DNA of 64,000 bases, from contig JAZHRO010000022.1 in assembly GCA_037157565.1 (NCBI GenBank), forward strand, positions 7,502,001-7,566,000. The letters run 5' to 3'. The notes beneath the pieces were generated by a model that saw only the letters and a list, made by a program, of their open reading frames with translations, did not search any database and was not told the origin of the DNA. Below are positions 23,177-33,619 of this stretch, piece after piece. The stretch is from Thalassia testudinum. Its lineage: Eukaryota > Streptophyta > Magnoliopsida > Alismatales > Hydrocharitaceae. Numbering within the stretch: position 1 is the stretch's first letter; each line of letters begins with the position of its first letter. The position numbers and the translations under genes were made by a program.

Positions 23177-26100
23177 ATGGCTGCTTCTTCTGCACCGAGG
23201 GTTGAGGGGTGTATTAATGCCCTGACTCACGGAGATGCTAGAGCTTCATGCTCCGTAGTGGCAGGTATGGTTATAGTTTCCGGCAAGCTCATTTACGTGC
23301 TTTTTGATTCTGGTGCCACGCACTCGTTCGTCTCTACGAGTTTTGCCATCAGCTTGGAATCGGGTAGTGTACTATTAGAGGAGCCATTCCTGATTAAAGA
23401 CCCAGGTGGACAGGTATTTGTTGCCGAGGAGGTTTTCCCTGATTGTGAGGTTGCTATAAGGGGACATAGTCTTCCAATTGACCCGATCGTGATCCCGATG
23501 GAGGATTTCGACGTGATCCTAGGGATGAACTGGCTGACTGCTTATCATACCCTAATAGACTGCTTTGGGAGGAAGATCATCTTCTCCATATCAGAGTTGC
23601 TTCCTTTCGAGTTCCACGGTCAGCCAGTAGACGGAGGATTCAGGTGTATCTCCGCACTTCGGGCAGCGAAACTATTGAGCCAGGGGTGTGAGGGACTCCT
23701 AACTTGTGTCATAGCGGAGCCTAGCCTCGTGGCTGACTTGTAGAATATTTCGGTGGTCCGTGAGTACCTCGACATTTTTCCAGAGGAGCTGCTGGGATTG
23801 CCATCTGAGCATGAGATCGAGTTTGAGATCTCATTGGTACCAGGGACCGACCCCATCTCTACTACACCATATAGGATGGCCCCACTTGAGCTATGAGAGC
23901 TTAAGTCCCAGTTATAGGATCTATTGGAGAAGGGCTTTGTGAGGCCTAGTACATCCCCATGGGGAGCCCCTGTCCTGTTTGTGAAGAACGATACCTTTCG
24001 GTTGTGCGTCGACTACAGATAGCTAAATCGGCTCACCGCCAAGAATAAGTATCCACTGCCTCTCATTGATGATCTTTTCGATCAGCTGAGAGATGCCACA
24101 GTATTTTCTAAGATAGATCTGAGGTCGAGCTATCATCAGTTGAGGATCAGGGAGATTGACATCTCCAAGACAGCTTTTTGCACGCGGTATGATCACTACG
24201 AGTTCCTGGTCATGTCGTTTGGGTTGACCAATCCCCCCGCCGCCTTCATGGACCTGATAAACTACGTCTTCTAGCTATACCTAGATCAGTTCGTGGTGGT
24301 ATCCATTGATGACGTACTCATCTACTCCCAGGATCAGACACAGTATGGACAACATCTCCGCATGGTCCTGGACACTTTAAGATGGCATAGGCTGTACGCC
24401 AAGTATAGCAAGTGCGAGTTCTGGTTGAGACAAGTTACCTTCTTGGGCCATGTGATCTCGGGAGACGGGCTGGTTGTAGATCCAGCCAAAGTTGATGCCG
24501 TACTCAGGTGGGAGAGGTTGCGTAAAGTGACAGAGATATGCAATTTTCTGGGGCTGGTAGGGTACTACAGGCAGTTTATCCGAGGTTTCTCGCAGATCGC
24601 ACGTTCTATGACCCAGTTGACCTGGAAGGACGTGCCCTTTACTTGGACAGACGAGTGTGAGTTATGCTTTCAGGAGCTGAAGGAGAGGCTAACCTCAGCT
24701 CCTGTACTCACTATCCCAGATAGCAGTGGTGGATTCGTAGTCTACACTGACGTCTCGTTGCAGGGATTGGGGGGTGTGCTTATGCAGCAGGGTCACGTTA
24801 TTGCTTACGCTTCGCGGCAACTAAAGTCCCATGAGCATAACTACCCTACCCATGCCTTGGAGTTGGCAGCAGTTGTCTTCGCACTAAAGACATAGAGGCA
24901 CTACTTGAATGGAGAGACCTTCGAGATCTTCACTAATCATAAGAGCCTCAAATATTTGTTTGACTAGGAGCTCAACATGAGATAGAGACGTTGGTTGGAG
25001 CTCCTGAAGGACTACGACTGCAGCATCTCCTACCATCCACGGAAGGCCAATGTGGTGGCTGACGCCTTGAGCCAGAAGGTGCTCGCCCACTTGGCTAGTC
25101 TACAGGCACAGAGTTGGAGACTCATGGAGGAGGTGAGTAGTTGATGACCCTAGGAGTCACAGGGATACTGCGGGGTAATGATAGTGGCGAGGCAGACACG
25201 ACCAGAGTTGATAGATCGTATCGTTACTAGACAAATGACGGATCCATACCTGCAGACACTGTGAGACTAGGTATTAATAGGGAACCAAGGAGAGTTCTCG
25301 TTCACTGACGGGGTCCTGCGTATGAGGGAGCGCTTGTGCGTTCCTAGAGACGAGGAGTTATTGAGAGAGCTCCTGACTGCGACACATGGGTCCAGATTCA
25401 CTATACATCTCGAGAACACGAAGATGTACCATGACCTACGACGCGAATTCTGGTGGAGGGGCATGAAGTAGGATGTTGGTAGATTTGTTCACTAGTGTCT
25501 AGTATGCTCGCAGGTGAAGGCCGAGCACTAGAGGCTTGCAGGGCTGTTGCAGCCACTTCCCTTGCCAAAGTGGAAGTGGGAGAGTGTCAATATGGATCTG
25601 GTAGTGGGATTACCTATGACACAGCGAGGACAAGATGCAATCTTGGTGATAGTGGACAGATTGACGAAGACGGCACGGTTTCTGTCGATTTGAGTCACTT
25701 TTGGACTAGCACAGTTGACAGAGCGTTACATCCAAGACATAGTATGCCTTCACGGAGTCCCTCGCGAGATTATTTTAGACAGAGACACTCGTTTCACTTC
25801 CCAATTTTGGGCGGAATTTCAGCTGGCTTTGGGGACTTGTCTGAGGTTCAATACAGCCTATCACCCCCAGACTAATGGACAGTTGGAGCGCACCATTCAG
25901 ACCCTTGAGGACCTTCTACGCGCTTGCATGCTGGATTGGAAAGGCTTCTAGGAGGAGCATTTGCCCCTGTCAGAGTTTGCATACAACAATAACTACCACT
26001 TGAGCATCGGCATGTTACCGTATGAGGTTGGAGTAGGTGTACGGGAGGAGGTGTACTGCTCCCTTGAGTTGGGTTGAGGTGGGGACCAAGTGGGAGGTTT

Positions 26101-26662
26101 ATCCCAGGTTGATACGTCAGAGTTAGGAGGTGATCGAGCAGATCCACAGACGACTTCGTACTGTTGGAGCAGGCAGAAGAGCTACGTTGATCTGAAGCAT
26201 AAAGAGGTATAGTTCAAGGTTGGGGATCACATCTTCCTCCGTGTTTCGCCCATGAAGGGCTTGCAGCAGTTTGGGTTGAGAGGGTCGAGATTTGTTGGGC
26301 CTTTTGAGGTCTTGGAGCAGGTAGAACCCATTGCTTACCGACTTGCCCTTCCTCCCCAGCTCTCTGGAGTACACGTCGTGTTCCACGTGTCCAACCTTAG
26401 GAAATACATCACCGATCCCAGCCATGTTCTGAGCCACGAGAGCATTGAGGTGGGGGACGAGTTGACCTATCCTGAGAGGCTAGTACAGATACTAGACAGA
26501 GCCATCCGGAGACTGAGGCGGAAGGAGGTACCTTTGGTGAAAGTCCTGTGGAGAAGCCAGCGGTACGAGGAGGTCACTTGGGAGCCTAAGGCGGCTATGC
26601 GAGCACAGTACCCAGAGCTTTTTGAGGGTACGTCACTTCTGACCTACTTTGATCCTCTTTAA
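23177..26662 (+). pseudogene. Element E pol: protease-RT-RNase H-integrase-chromodomain in one frame with many nonsense codons
   Basis: A single frame of 1162 codons runs from 23177 to 26662 without a net frameshift. Protease DSGATHS is at codons 44-50. RT has SIDDVLIYS (normally FIDD) near 24300, and RNase H has [14 protein letters not shown] near 24740. The integrase HHCC region is near 25385-25505 and the core acidic residues are at 25595 (D), 25778 (D) and 25886 (E), spacing D-X60-D-X35-E. The C-terminal chromodomain has KVLWRSQRYEEVTWE near 26545. Nonsense codons are TAG or TGA only: 23741, 23894, 23915, 24020, 24272, 24893, 24965, 24983, 25142, 25145, 25151, 25262, 25268, 25469, 25493, 25529, 25691, 25949, 26075 and 26210. 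It cannot be translated; the domains are unmistakable. Confidence 0.92.
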
Positions 26663-26740
26663 GTTATTCACATTTACTTTATTGTTGCACCCTAGTCAGC
26701 TCAAGTTTCGGGGGCGAAATTTGTTTTAAGTTTGTTATGT

Positions 26741-28290
26741 TGAAATGATCCTTTCCTAGGGTCGTTTGGCGTTTTCGGAATTCGTAGGGGTTTTGTGCAG
26801 TTTTTAACCCCTTATTCTTTTGTTGTGGGGTTTGTGAGGGGGAGAGGAAAATTACAGGGGCATCCCTACAATTTCCCTACCACCACTCCCCTACCCACGC
26901 ACACCCTCTCCTCCCCCTCACCCCTCACGCATGCCGACGCCATCCCTTGCAGCTCCTCACCTCACACCATGCTGCTCCCCATTCCTTCCCCCATGCCTCC
27001 ATCCATATAAACCCCCCCTCCATTTCGTTCCCGCACCATCGCCGAGAGGGATAAGGAGGAGAGGGCGGAGAGTAGAGCGATTGGAGGCCTGAGAGCGGAG
27101 GGTTCGTGAGGGAGATGGGGGGGTGCTGCAGCTTCTACGGCAAGAAAATGCTCGAAAACGATTTTGCAGAATCATTTTTCCGCATAATCAGATGTCCATA
27201 TGATCTCCAGACGTCAGGTCGGACGTCCGAAGGTAAGATCAGACGTCTGATAGCGCGTATTTTTGTTTATTTTTTCTACCAAAGTTCTGACCGTGCACAC
27301 GCATATGTCAGAGGTTGGGAAGTGTGTCGGTGCAAGGATCGAGGCAGTTTCAGACATCTGGAAGTGTCTCCAGACGTCTGAAGACACCCTCAGACATCTG
27401 CACGGAGTTCCAGACGTCTGGAAAAGGTACCCTGAGCAAGGTGAGTCCCTGAGATCGTTTAAGATGTCTGGGACTCTTCCCAGACGTCTGATTTTGATTA
27501 GGGTTGGTGTTTTTGGGCCCGTTCAGGGCCCAAATGGAGTTGATTTTCCGCAAATGAAACATCGTTGGTTTCCATTCGAGTTTCTATACATAATGATACA
27601 TTGTCTATGTCGTTTTGAGCTAGTTTGACTTGTCAATCTATGTCATAGGTCTCCAATCCATCGAGTATACAAGACCTGCAGAGACATCGGGAGCTACTGT
27701 ACGAGCCCCCATTCCACCCGATTGTCCTGGTAGAGTGGTTCTCACATTAATCCTGGAATTAATAATTAAATTGCATGCGTAGAATTAATTGAACCTAAGA
27801 TATGAGATGAACCATAGGACTGAAAAGAGATAGATGCATGTTACTTTAGAATATATTCGGTCGAACCCTAGGATTGTGAAATGAACACTAGAGCTGGAAG
27901 AAATGCATGTATAGTTAATGAATGATCAAGTTACTGTGATGCTACCTGAAAAGAAATAAATCATGAGCTGCCTATACTATTTGTAATGAACTACATCATA
28001 AATGGAAATAAATGCTTGTATTGAATAAATGATGGCGGAATTTGAGCTTCTTGTTCTACATATAACGAACCAGATATGAAAATAAGTCCATGTACGAACC
28101 CTACGGGGAATGTATAAAAAAACCAGGAATATAGTATGCGGAAAACTTGATGGTTTTGGAAACACGTCGCCTACGGGCGGTTGTTCGGGCTTGGTTAAGG
28201 GAAGTGAGCTGGCCTTTGTGTACGTGGTACCGAGGAGAGCAGCTATCCCTTTAGAATAGAGGGGAGCTTGCCACCCCTTGGGTTGAGACC
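26741..28290 (+). repeat. Element E 3' LTR, left part
   Basis: Collinear with 18368-19910 of the 5' LTR, starting TGAAATGATC. TATAAA is at 27006-27011. It stops at AGACC (28286-28290), the presumed target duplication of element B; the remaining LTR is not in the window. Confidence 0.9.
27190..27490 (+). promoter_or_regulatory. Cluster of CAGACGTCTG palindromes in E's LTR
   Basis: The 10-bp palindrome CAGACGTCTG occurs at 27240, 27371, 27411 and 27481, with variants CAGACATCTG (27351, 27391), AGATGTCTG (about 27463), ACGTCAGG and GGACGTCC (about 27211-27227). The 27238-27251 copy extends to a 14-bp palindrome. The ACGT core is a bZIP-type binding core, so a regulatory role is possible but unproven. 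In the 5' LTR (18835-19125) most copies are mutated, often C to T. Confidence 0.55.
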
Positions 28291-29746
28291 TGATGAGAGC
28301 CACATCATGAGTCCTAACTAGCACATTTTGACCTAAATAAGTATACAAAAGCTCCTACAAAACCCAAGGGGAAGCCTAAATAAAAGAAATATAAATCTGA
28401 ATATAAAGCAACACATAAGGGGTAAAACTGTAATTTTACCAATGCAGTTCACAAACGAGATGTCTAAGGGTCTAAACACAGGTCAAATGGGCTTAACAAG
28501 AGAGAAAGTGGGGTGATTTGATCTGAAAAGGGTTATAGCAATTTCTATGAATTAAATGATATTCTGTAACCCTAAAAATAAACCCGCCTTAATTCACGAA
28601 GTTCCTGGCAAGATAGAAGTCAAATAAACCCCCTAAAATTCATGGAAAAACATCCCCTAGGGTTTAGAACCTTCAATTTGGCCAGTGAAACCTGTCTTGA
28701 CCTAAATTGAGAACCATACCCAATTTTTGATCTAATTTTTTAGCAAATTGACCAATCAAACTTGGTCAAACCTAAATCAAACTTCACCATTAGATTCCTT
28801 AGGTCCAAATTAGGTTTATACCAAAATTTGGACATAAGGAAATGCCATCTTGACCTACTTTACAAATTGGTCCTCTTGAATTACTTTTCGACCCTTATTT
28901 TTTTGAACCCTTGCATTTTGCCCCCAGCTTCCCTTTCGCTCTTTACAAAACGGTCCCTCTGCCACCCCATTCAGTTGCCCATACCTCCGACGACCTTGCG
29001 CGGAGGATGGCACCGCGCAGGGTATGGGAGCCGCTCTCAGAAACGAAAGGGGGGTTCCCTACGTCGTCCTCTTTCGTAGGAACCCCCTCCCATGTCCTGC
29101 CATTGCCCACTCCTCTTGTGCGAACGTGCGAGAGGAATGGGTCTCCATTTCTGGCCAACTCCGGCAAGATCTCCATGATCTCTCCTCGAGATTCTCTTCT
29201 CGCCAGCTGCTATTTAAGGGACGGTAGGGCTCTCCGGTCATCTCAAGCCTGTTTTGGCTGAGGAAAACCCCCAAACTTCGTCTCCTCCTCCGGTTAAGTG
29301 CCCGCAGGCTCCGGTGACCCTTCCTCCTCCCCTTCGTCGCTCTGCTGCCATACCTGCAGCAGAGTTCACTCCGCCTCGTCCTCCCGTGCCAGGCCCACCA
29401 GCTGGCACCTTCCTGACCTCCTCCTCGTCGTCGTTACCCCCCTCTGGGCATCTTCGTCTCCAGCATCGACAGGCACGCGCCGAGCGCCTCCTCCTCCCCT
29501 TTCATTAGTTAAGTAGGTAAACACTCTTCCCCTTACTCTCTCCTTTATTTTCCCCTTATTAATTTGCTGTTTCCACCCACCGACCACCACTGTCCATCGC
29601 CACCTTCTCCATCTCCGGTCGCCCTCCGGCGAGGCGTTCCTAACGCTCCACGCCTCCATCTGCCTCGCCAGCTACCCCTTAAGCACTGCAACACCTCACC
29701 GACCCTAAATCCGCACTCCATTCACCACGCCACACCTCCAGAACAC
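28291..29746 (+). repeat. Element B 5' LTR, left part
   Basis: It begins TGATGAGAGCCACATCATG and is nearly collinear with B's 3' LTR at 63095-64000. The U3 part includes a conserved AT-rich block then a C-rich block; TATTTAAG near 29209-29216 is the likely TATA element. The last five bases AACAC (29742-29746) are the left copy of element A's target duplication. Confidence 0.92.
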
Positions 29747-31917
29747 TGATGAGAATCTCATCATGAACCCTAATTAGCACAATCTAACCCAGATATGCAA
29801 GAAAAAGCTCCTACATAACTCAAAGAAAGGCTTAACTCAGAGAATACTGAGTTCAAAAAGAAAACAAGTTATAAGGGGTAAAAATGCAATTTCACCAACA
29901 CAATCTGCAAACAGGGTAACTCAGGGTCCAAACACAGGTCAAACAAACCAAATAAGAAGGAAAGTGGGATGATCTGATCCAACAAGGGCTACAGCAACTC
30001 CAAGGAATTAAATGACATTCTGTAACCATAAAACAAATCCACTTCAATTCACATGGTTCGAGGCAGGAAAAAAATCAACTAAACCCTTTAAAATTTATAA
30101 AAAAATAATCTCTAGGACTTAGAACCTTCAATTTGGCCTGAAAAATCCATTTTTACCTACATTGAGAACCGTGCCCAATTAATGATTTAATTTGGATTTT
30201 TACGTAAATTGTCCAGTCAAACATGGTCTGACCTAGAAATAAAATTCACCATTAAAATCCTTAGGTCCAATTTAGTTATGCATAAAAACTTGAGCCTAAG
30301 AAGAGACCTCCTTCACCGACTTTGCAATTTGGTCCTCATCATTTACTTTTTGACCCTCAACTTTCGAAACCCTTGCATTGTGGCCCCTAATTTCCTCGTC
30401 GTTCTTTGCATTTTGGTCCCTCTTGCAAGTCTCTGCGCAGCACCATGCTCCGGCGACTTTGTGCGGAGCATGGCACCGTGCAGGGTGAGGGAGGCGTCCT
30501 GCAAAGTAAACGCGAAGTTCCCTGCAATGTCTGCTGTCGCAGGGACTCGGCCATGCCACCTGACGACGCCCACACCTTCCGTGCGAACGCGTGGAAGGTA
30601 TGGGTCTCGTCTCCGACCATACTCCGGCGAGGGACGCACGTTGCCTCCCTGCGTCCGACCCTCCGCCACCTCCTTTATAAAGACCAGCACCGCCAGCCGG
30701 TTCTCCCAGCTTGGTCTTGACGGAGAATCCCTCATCCCTTCCTCTCTCCCCACTCTGACAGGAACCCACCAGCTCCGGCGGCTCCTCCTCCTTCTCGTCG
30801 CTCTGCTGCAATACCAGCAGCAGAGCCACCTGCACCTGATCTCCCTGCGTCGCGCCGCACCAAGGGCGCGCCTCCTTGCCCTCTTCCTCGCCGCCACTCT
30901 CTCCCTCTGGGTGTTTCTTCTCCGGCGACAGTTGGTACGGCTGCCCGCCGCTCCGGCCCCCCTTCGTCCCTGTAGGTAAGTAACAGTTATTTCCCTTCCT
31001 CCCCCTTTTCTTTTCCCCAACTTGTTTTGCTTGATCGCACTACGACCACGCCTGACCACCCTCATCTTCCCCACCTCCGGCCACTCTCTGGCGAGTCATT
31101 CCCGTCATCCCACAACCCCATACGACTCGCCAACTTCACCAAAAGCTCTACCTCACCTCACCAAACACCCTCCGCCCCTCCACTGCCACTTCACACCTCC
31201 ACAACAGTCCCCCGATCAAACCCATTTTTCCGACCACAGAACGACCTAGGCATGCACGCCTAGGCCGTCCTGCGGCCTGTTGCACCTCGCACCACCTTCG
31301 CCGTGCCACGGCGAAGGTTCCCCTGTGGTCTGATTAGGCCGAGAGGCCCTATTTGTGTTAGACAGACCTGCTGCCTTGACCGCCATTGGCGACGATGCAA
31401 GGAGCTTCCAAGCGAGCTCCAGGCCTCAGAGCGTCAGATCTCCAGCTGATGCGAATTGGGGAGAATCGGGTGAAGGCAGGCAGCTGGCACGCGAGGGGAA
31501 ACGAGGACGCAGCTGCTGAGGTGAGGTCGCGTTCTTCCTGCGGGCACGTGCGAGAAGGAACAAAGTTTGGTCCCACATCATAAGATTTTGAAGTGCCACA
31601 CCCATTTAAATTGATTTTTTTGTTTTTACCTTAATGCCTCAGAACACGGGGTGAGGTCCCCTCACCCACTCTCCCACCTCGTCCGTGACCCACGCCACGC
31701 GGACCTGGCCGACCCGTTTACCCTGCACTCCTCGCGCACCACCCACGTCGGTGCGCCTGGTCACGGGTACGCTACCTGACCCGATAACCCAGCTCTGGGA
31801 GAGCTTCCTATGAGCGGTTTGCAAAGAGAGAGAGAGAGACGTGCGGGTAGAGGGAAGGGCTAGGTTTTGCTGTGGCTTGTGCAGGAACAGGGCGCGAAGG
31901 AGGAAGGCTCAACACTT

Positions 31918-32458
31918 AGCCGCAAGAAGAAGAGGAGCAGAAGAAGAAGAAACTTTGAAGAAGTCTTGCAGCTGAGCAAGGCAGAAGACCAAGGAAGAAG
32001 AAGCAGAGGAAGAAGAAGGCTCGCCAAAGAAGAGAAGAAGAAGAAGCAGCGAAGGAAGAAAAAGAGGGGAAGCACTGTAGCAGACCGCCGTTTAAGTCGT
32101 CTGACTGCGATATCAGACGACGGATAAACCTTCAGAGGAGCTAAAGCAGAAGACTAAGGAAGAAGAAGAAGAAAAGAGAAGGCTCCGCAGCAGAAAAGAA
32201 AGAAAAGAGAAGGAAGAAAAAGAAGACTTTGCAGAAGATAAAGACAAGAAAAAGAAGAACTGAAGAAAAGAAATAGAAGACAGGCAGAAGAAGAAGGGGA
32301 ATTGAAGGCAAACAGAGCCAACGAAGAAGAAGACTCGTAGAGAGAGATACTGGAGCTGAAGAAAAGAGAAAGAAGAGAAGAAGAAGACAGGAAGAGCAGC
32401 AGAAGAAAGAAGAGGGAAAGCACAAAGAGAAAGAAGAGAAGAAGAAGAAGCCAAGACA
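31918..32458 (+). repeat. GAA/AAG-rich purine tract in LTR of A (5' copy)
   Basis: About 540 bases are mostly A and G in GAA-type steps, with a strong strand bias, interrupted by the hairpin at 32096-32121. Minus-strand frames rich in Ser, Leu and Phe here are artefacts of the composition. Homologous tracts occur at 52810-53358, 47030-47290 and 54256-54740. Confidence 0.9.
32096..32121 (+). ncRNA. Candidate structured element in LTR of A (5' copy)
   Basis: GTCGTCTGA (32096-32104) pairs perfectly with TCAGACGAC (32113-32121) around an 8-nt loop. The same position in D and B holds hairpins with compensatory base changes (see findings). It lies in the purine tract, upstream of AATAAA. Confidence 0.5.
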
Positions 32459-32675
32459 AAATATCTCTCTCTCTCTTATTTTTGTAATAAAGAAACTTTG
32501 TACTTCTAGAATTCCAGTAGCTCCCTGAGTTCGACCTCAGGAAACTATTTCCGAGTAAATTTTGATAGTAACGACAACCGTAGCTGTCTTATTTTATACC
32601 ACAACGACATTACTGTAATAAGCACTAAAACGAACGAAGACTAGCTGCTGTTGGGAGAAAACCCGTCACTATTCT

Positions 32676-32693
32676 TGGCTCCGTTGCCGGGGA
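32676..32693 (+). other. Element A primer binding site (tRNA-Asp)
   Basis: TGGCTCCGTTGCCGGGGA lies four bases after the LTR end. The Athila/Tat-type primer is tRNA-Asp, whose complement is TGGCGCCGTTGCCGGGGA; one base differs. Confidence 0.88.
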
Positions 32694-33394
32694 GCAATGG
32701 CTATTCTAGAAGTTTTGAACTCTTTATCTAAAAATTGCTAATCTTTTTCTCTCTTGTGTGCAGGTAAAGGAAAAGAATTGGAAGAGCAGCCGCACAACAA
32801 ACACTCCAACAAATAGGTAATCTTCATCAGCCCTCTCTTAAACTCCCTTGAAATCCGAAAAGAAGCGAAAAGAAGAATCAACTTAGGGCTACCTGTGTTA
32901 TACTTAGTAATTCATCAAAGTTGCCTAATTTTTCATTTCAACACATTTTAACTGTCCATCCAATTAAGGTAACTAGGGCTAAAACCTTCTTGATTGAGCC
33001 CTAGTTACTAAATTTTGAGGCAACTAAAATGGACTAACTAGAGCCAACTTAAGGATTGAAAAGCTAGGGCTTTTAGAGACACACCTTCTATTAACAAAGA
33101 AAAGATCTTCCCAAAAAGAGGTGTGCCTAAACCTTGTTTGAAAAGATCTATACAAGAGGAACCCTAAGCAAATCAGGCTCTTAAATCCATTTGAACCTTA
33201 AAAGAAAGGACTCAAAAGTTCTCAAAAGGAACAAGAGGTGAAGTTGACCCCTTGGGTCAACCAACCTTAAAATTAGGTCACTTTTTCACTCAAAATACTT
33301 AAAAGTTCAAGTGGAACCTTAAGCACCTTGATCTTAAAGTAAAAGAGGTAGACTTAAGAGATCAAGGTCCCCATTCTGGTCTACCTAGAATCGT

Positions 33395-33510
33395 AGTGAC
33401 AAGAGAGGTCGGGTGGGGGAAACCCTGTAACCCGTGGGGACGCTCTACCGTGTAGGGGTCTTCGCGGGACTCACCCTCTCTGGCTGCCCAGGTAATTCTC
33501 AGGTGGACGA
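33395..33510 (+). ncRNA. Conserved leader block before gag of A
   Basis: About 116 bp, almost identical to 55656-55771 in B, although the surrounding leader has diverged. AGAGAG...GGTG (33402-33415, 4-nt bulge) can pair with CACCCTCTCT (33472-33481), closing a domain rich in further G/C pairings. Position between primer site and gag suits an RNA packaging or translation signal; the function is inferred. Confidence 0.5.
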
Positions 33511-33619
33511 TCTTTTTGATCAAGGGGTCCATCTGCCTTGCACCTCTATAGTCACCCAACAATTTTTGGGTGTTTCGATTGGGTCCAGCACCTTCTAAAC
33601 TCATCTATTTCAACAGTGC

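Larger units (their letters stand above)
18368..28290 (+). mobile_element. Element E: chromodomain Ty3/gypsy (Tekay/Del-like), dead, 3' LTR interrupted
   Basis: The 5' LTR is 18368-21730 (with a MITE at 20945-21691). A degenerate tRNA-iMet primer site is at 21734-21745, gag at 21917-22974, pol at 23177-26662, a purine tract CGGGGGCGAAATTT near 26709-26722, and the 3' LTR starts at 26741. That LTR is cut at 28290 by element B and must continue beyond the window. The protease, RT, RNase H, integrase and terminal chromodomain order identifies a chromovirus; the tail resembles the Tekay/Del lineage. It is the outermost, hence oldest, layer of the nest. Confidence 0.93.
29747..32671 (+). repeat. 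Element A 5' LTR
   Basis: The 2925-bp LTR starts with the inverted pair TGATGAG/CTCATCA and ends CCGTCACTA. A TATA box TATAAA is at 30676-30681. The 31918-32458 part is almost pure GAA-type purine repeat on +. A hairpin lies at 32096-32121 and AATAAA near 32486. A U5 hairpin CCTGAG-TTCGAC-CTCAGG is near 32525-32542. Long open frames on both strands (30209-30979 +, 30343-31074 -) are compositional. Confidence 0.95.

Noticed and set aside
22539..23195. Minus-strand ORFs across gag of E
   Set aside because: They are shadows of the decayed + strand gag and protease region.
23177..26662. Reassignment or programmed readthrough of TAG in element E pol
   Set aside because: TGA stops occur too, the RT motif is also altered, and B shows the same CAG to TAG and CGA to TGA changes against sense codons in A. 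Mutation decay is simpler.
30209..31074. Long open frames on both strands in A's LTR (256 codons +, 243 codons -), repeated at 51103-51965
   Set aside because: Both LTRs come from one template, so the repeat is no independent support. The two strands are open at once, codon content follows GC-rich composition, and the homologous parts of B and D have no such frame.
32113..32459. Ser/Leu/Phe-rich minus-strand frames in the purine tracts (also 46940-47312, 53006-53358 and 54343-54742)
   Set aside because: These are mirror images of GAA repeats; they have no start context or conservation beyond composition.
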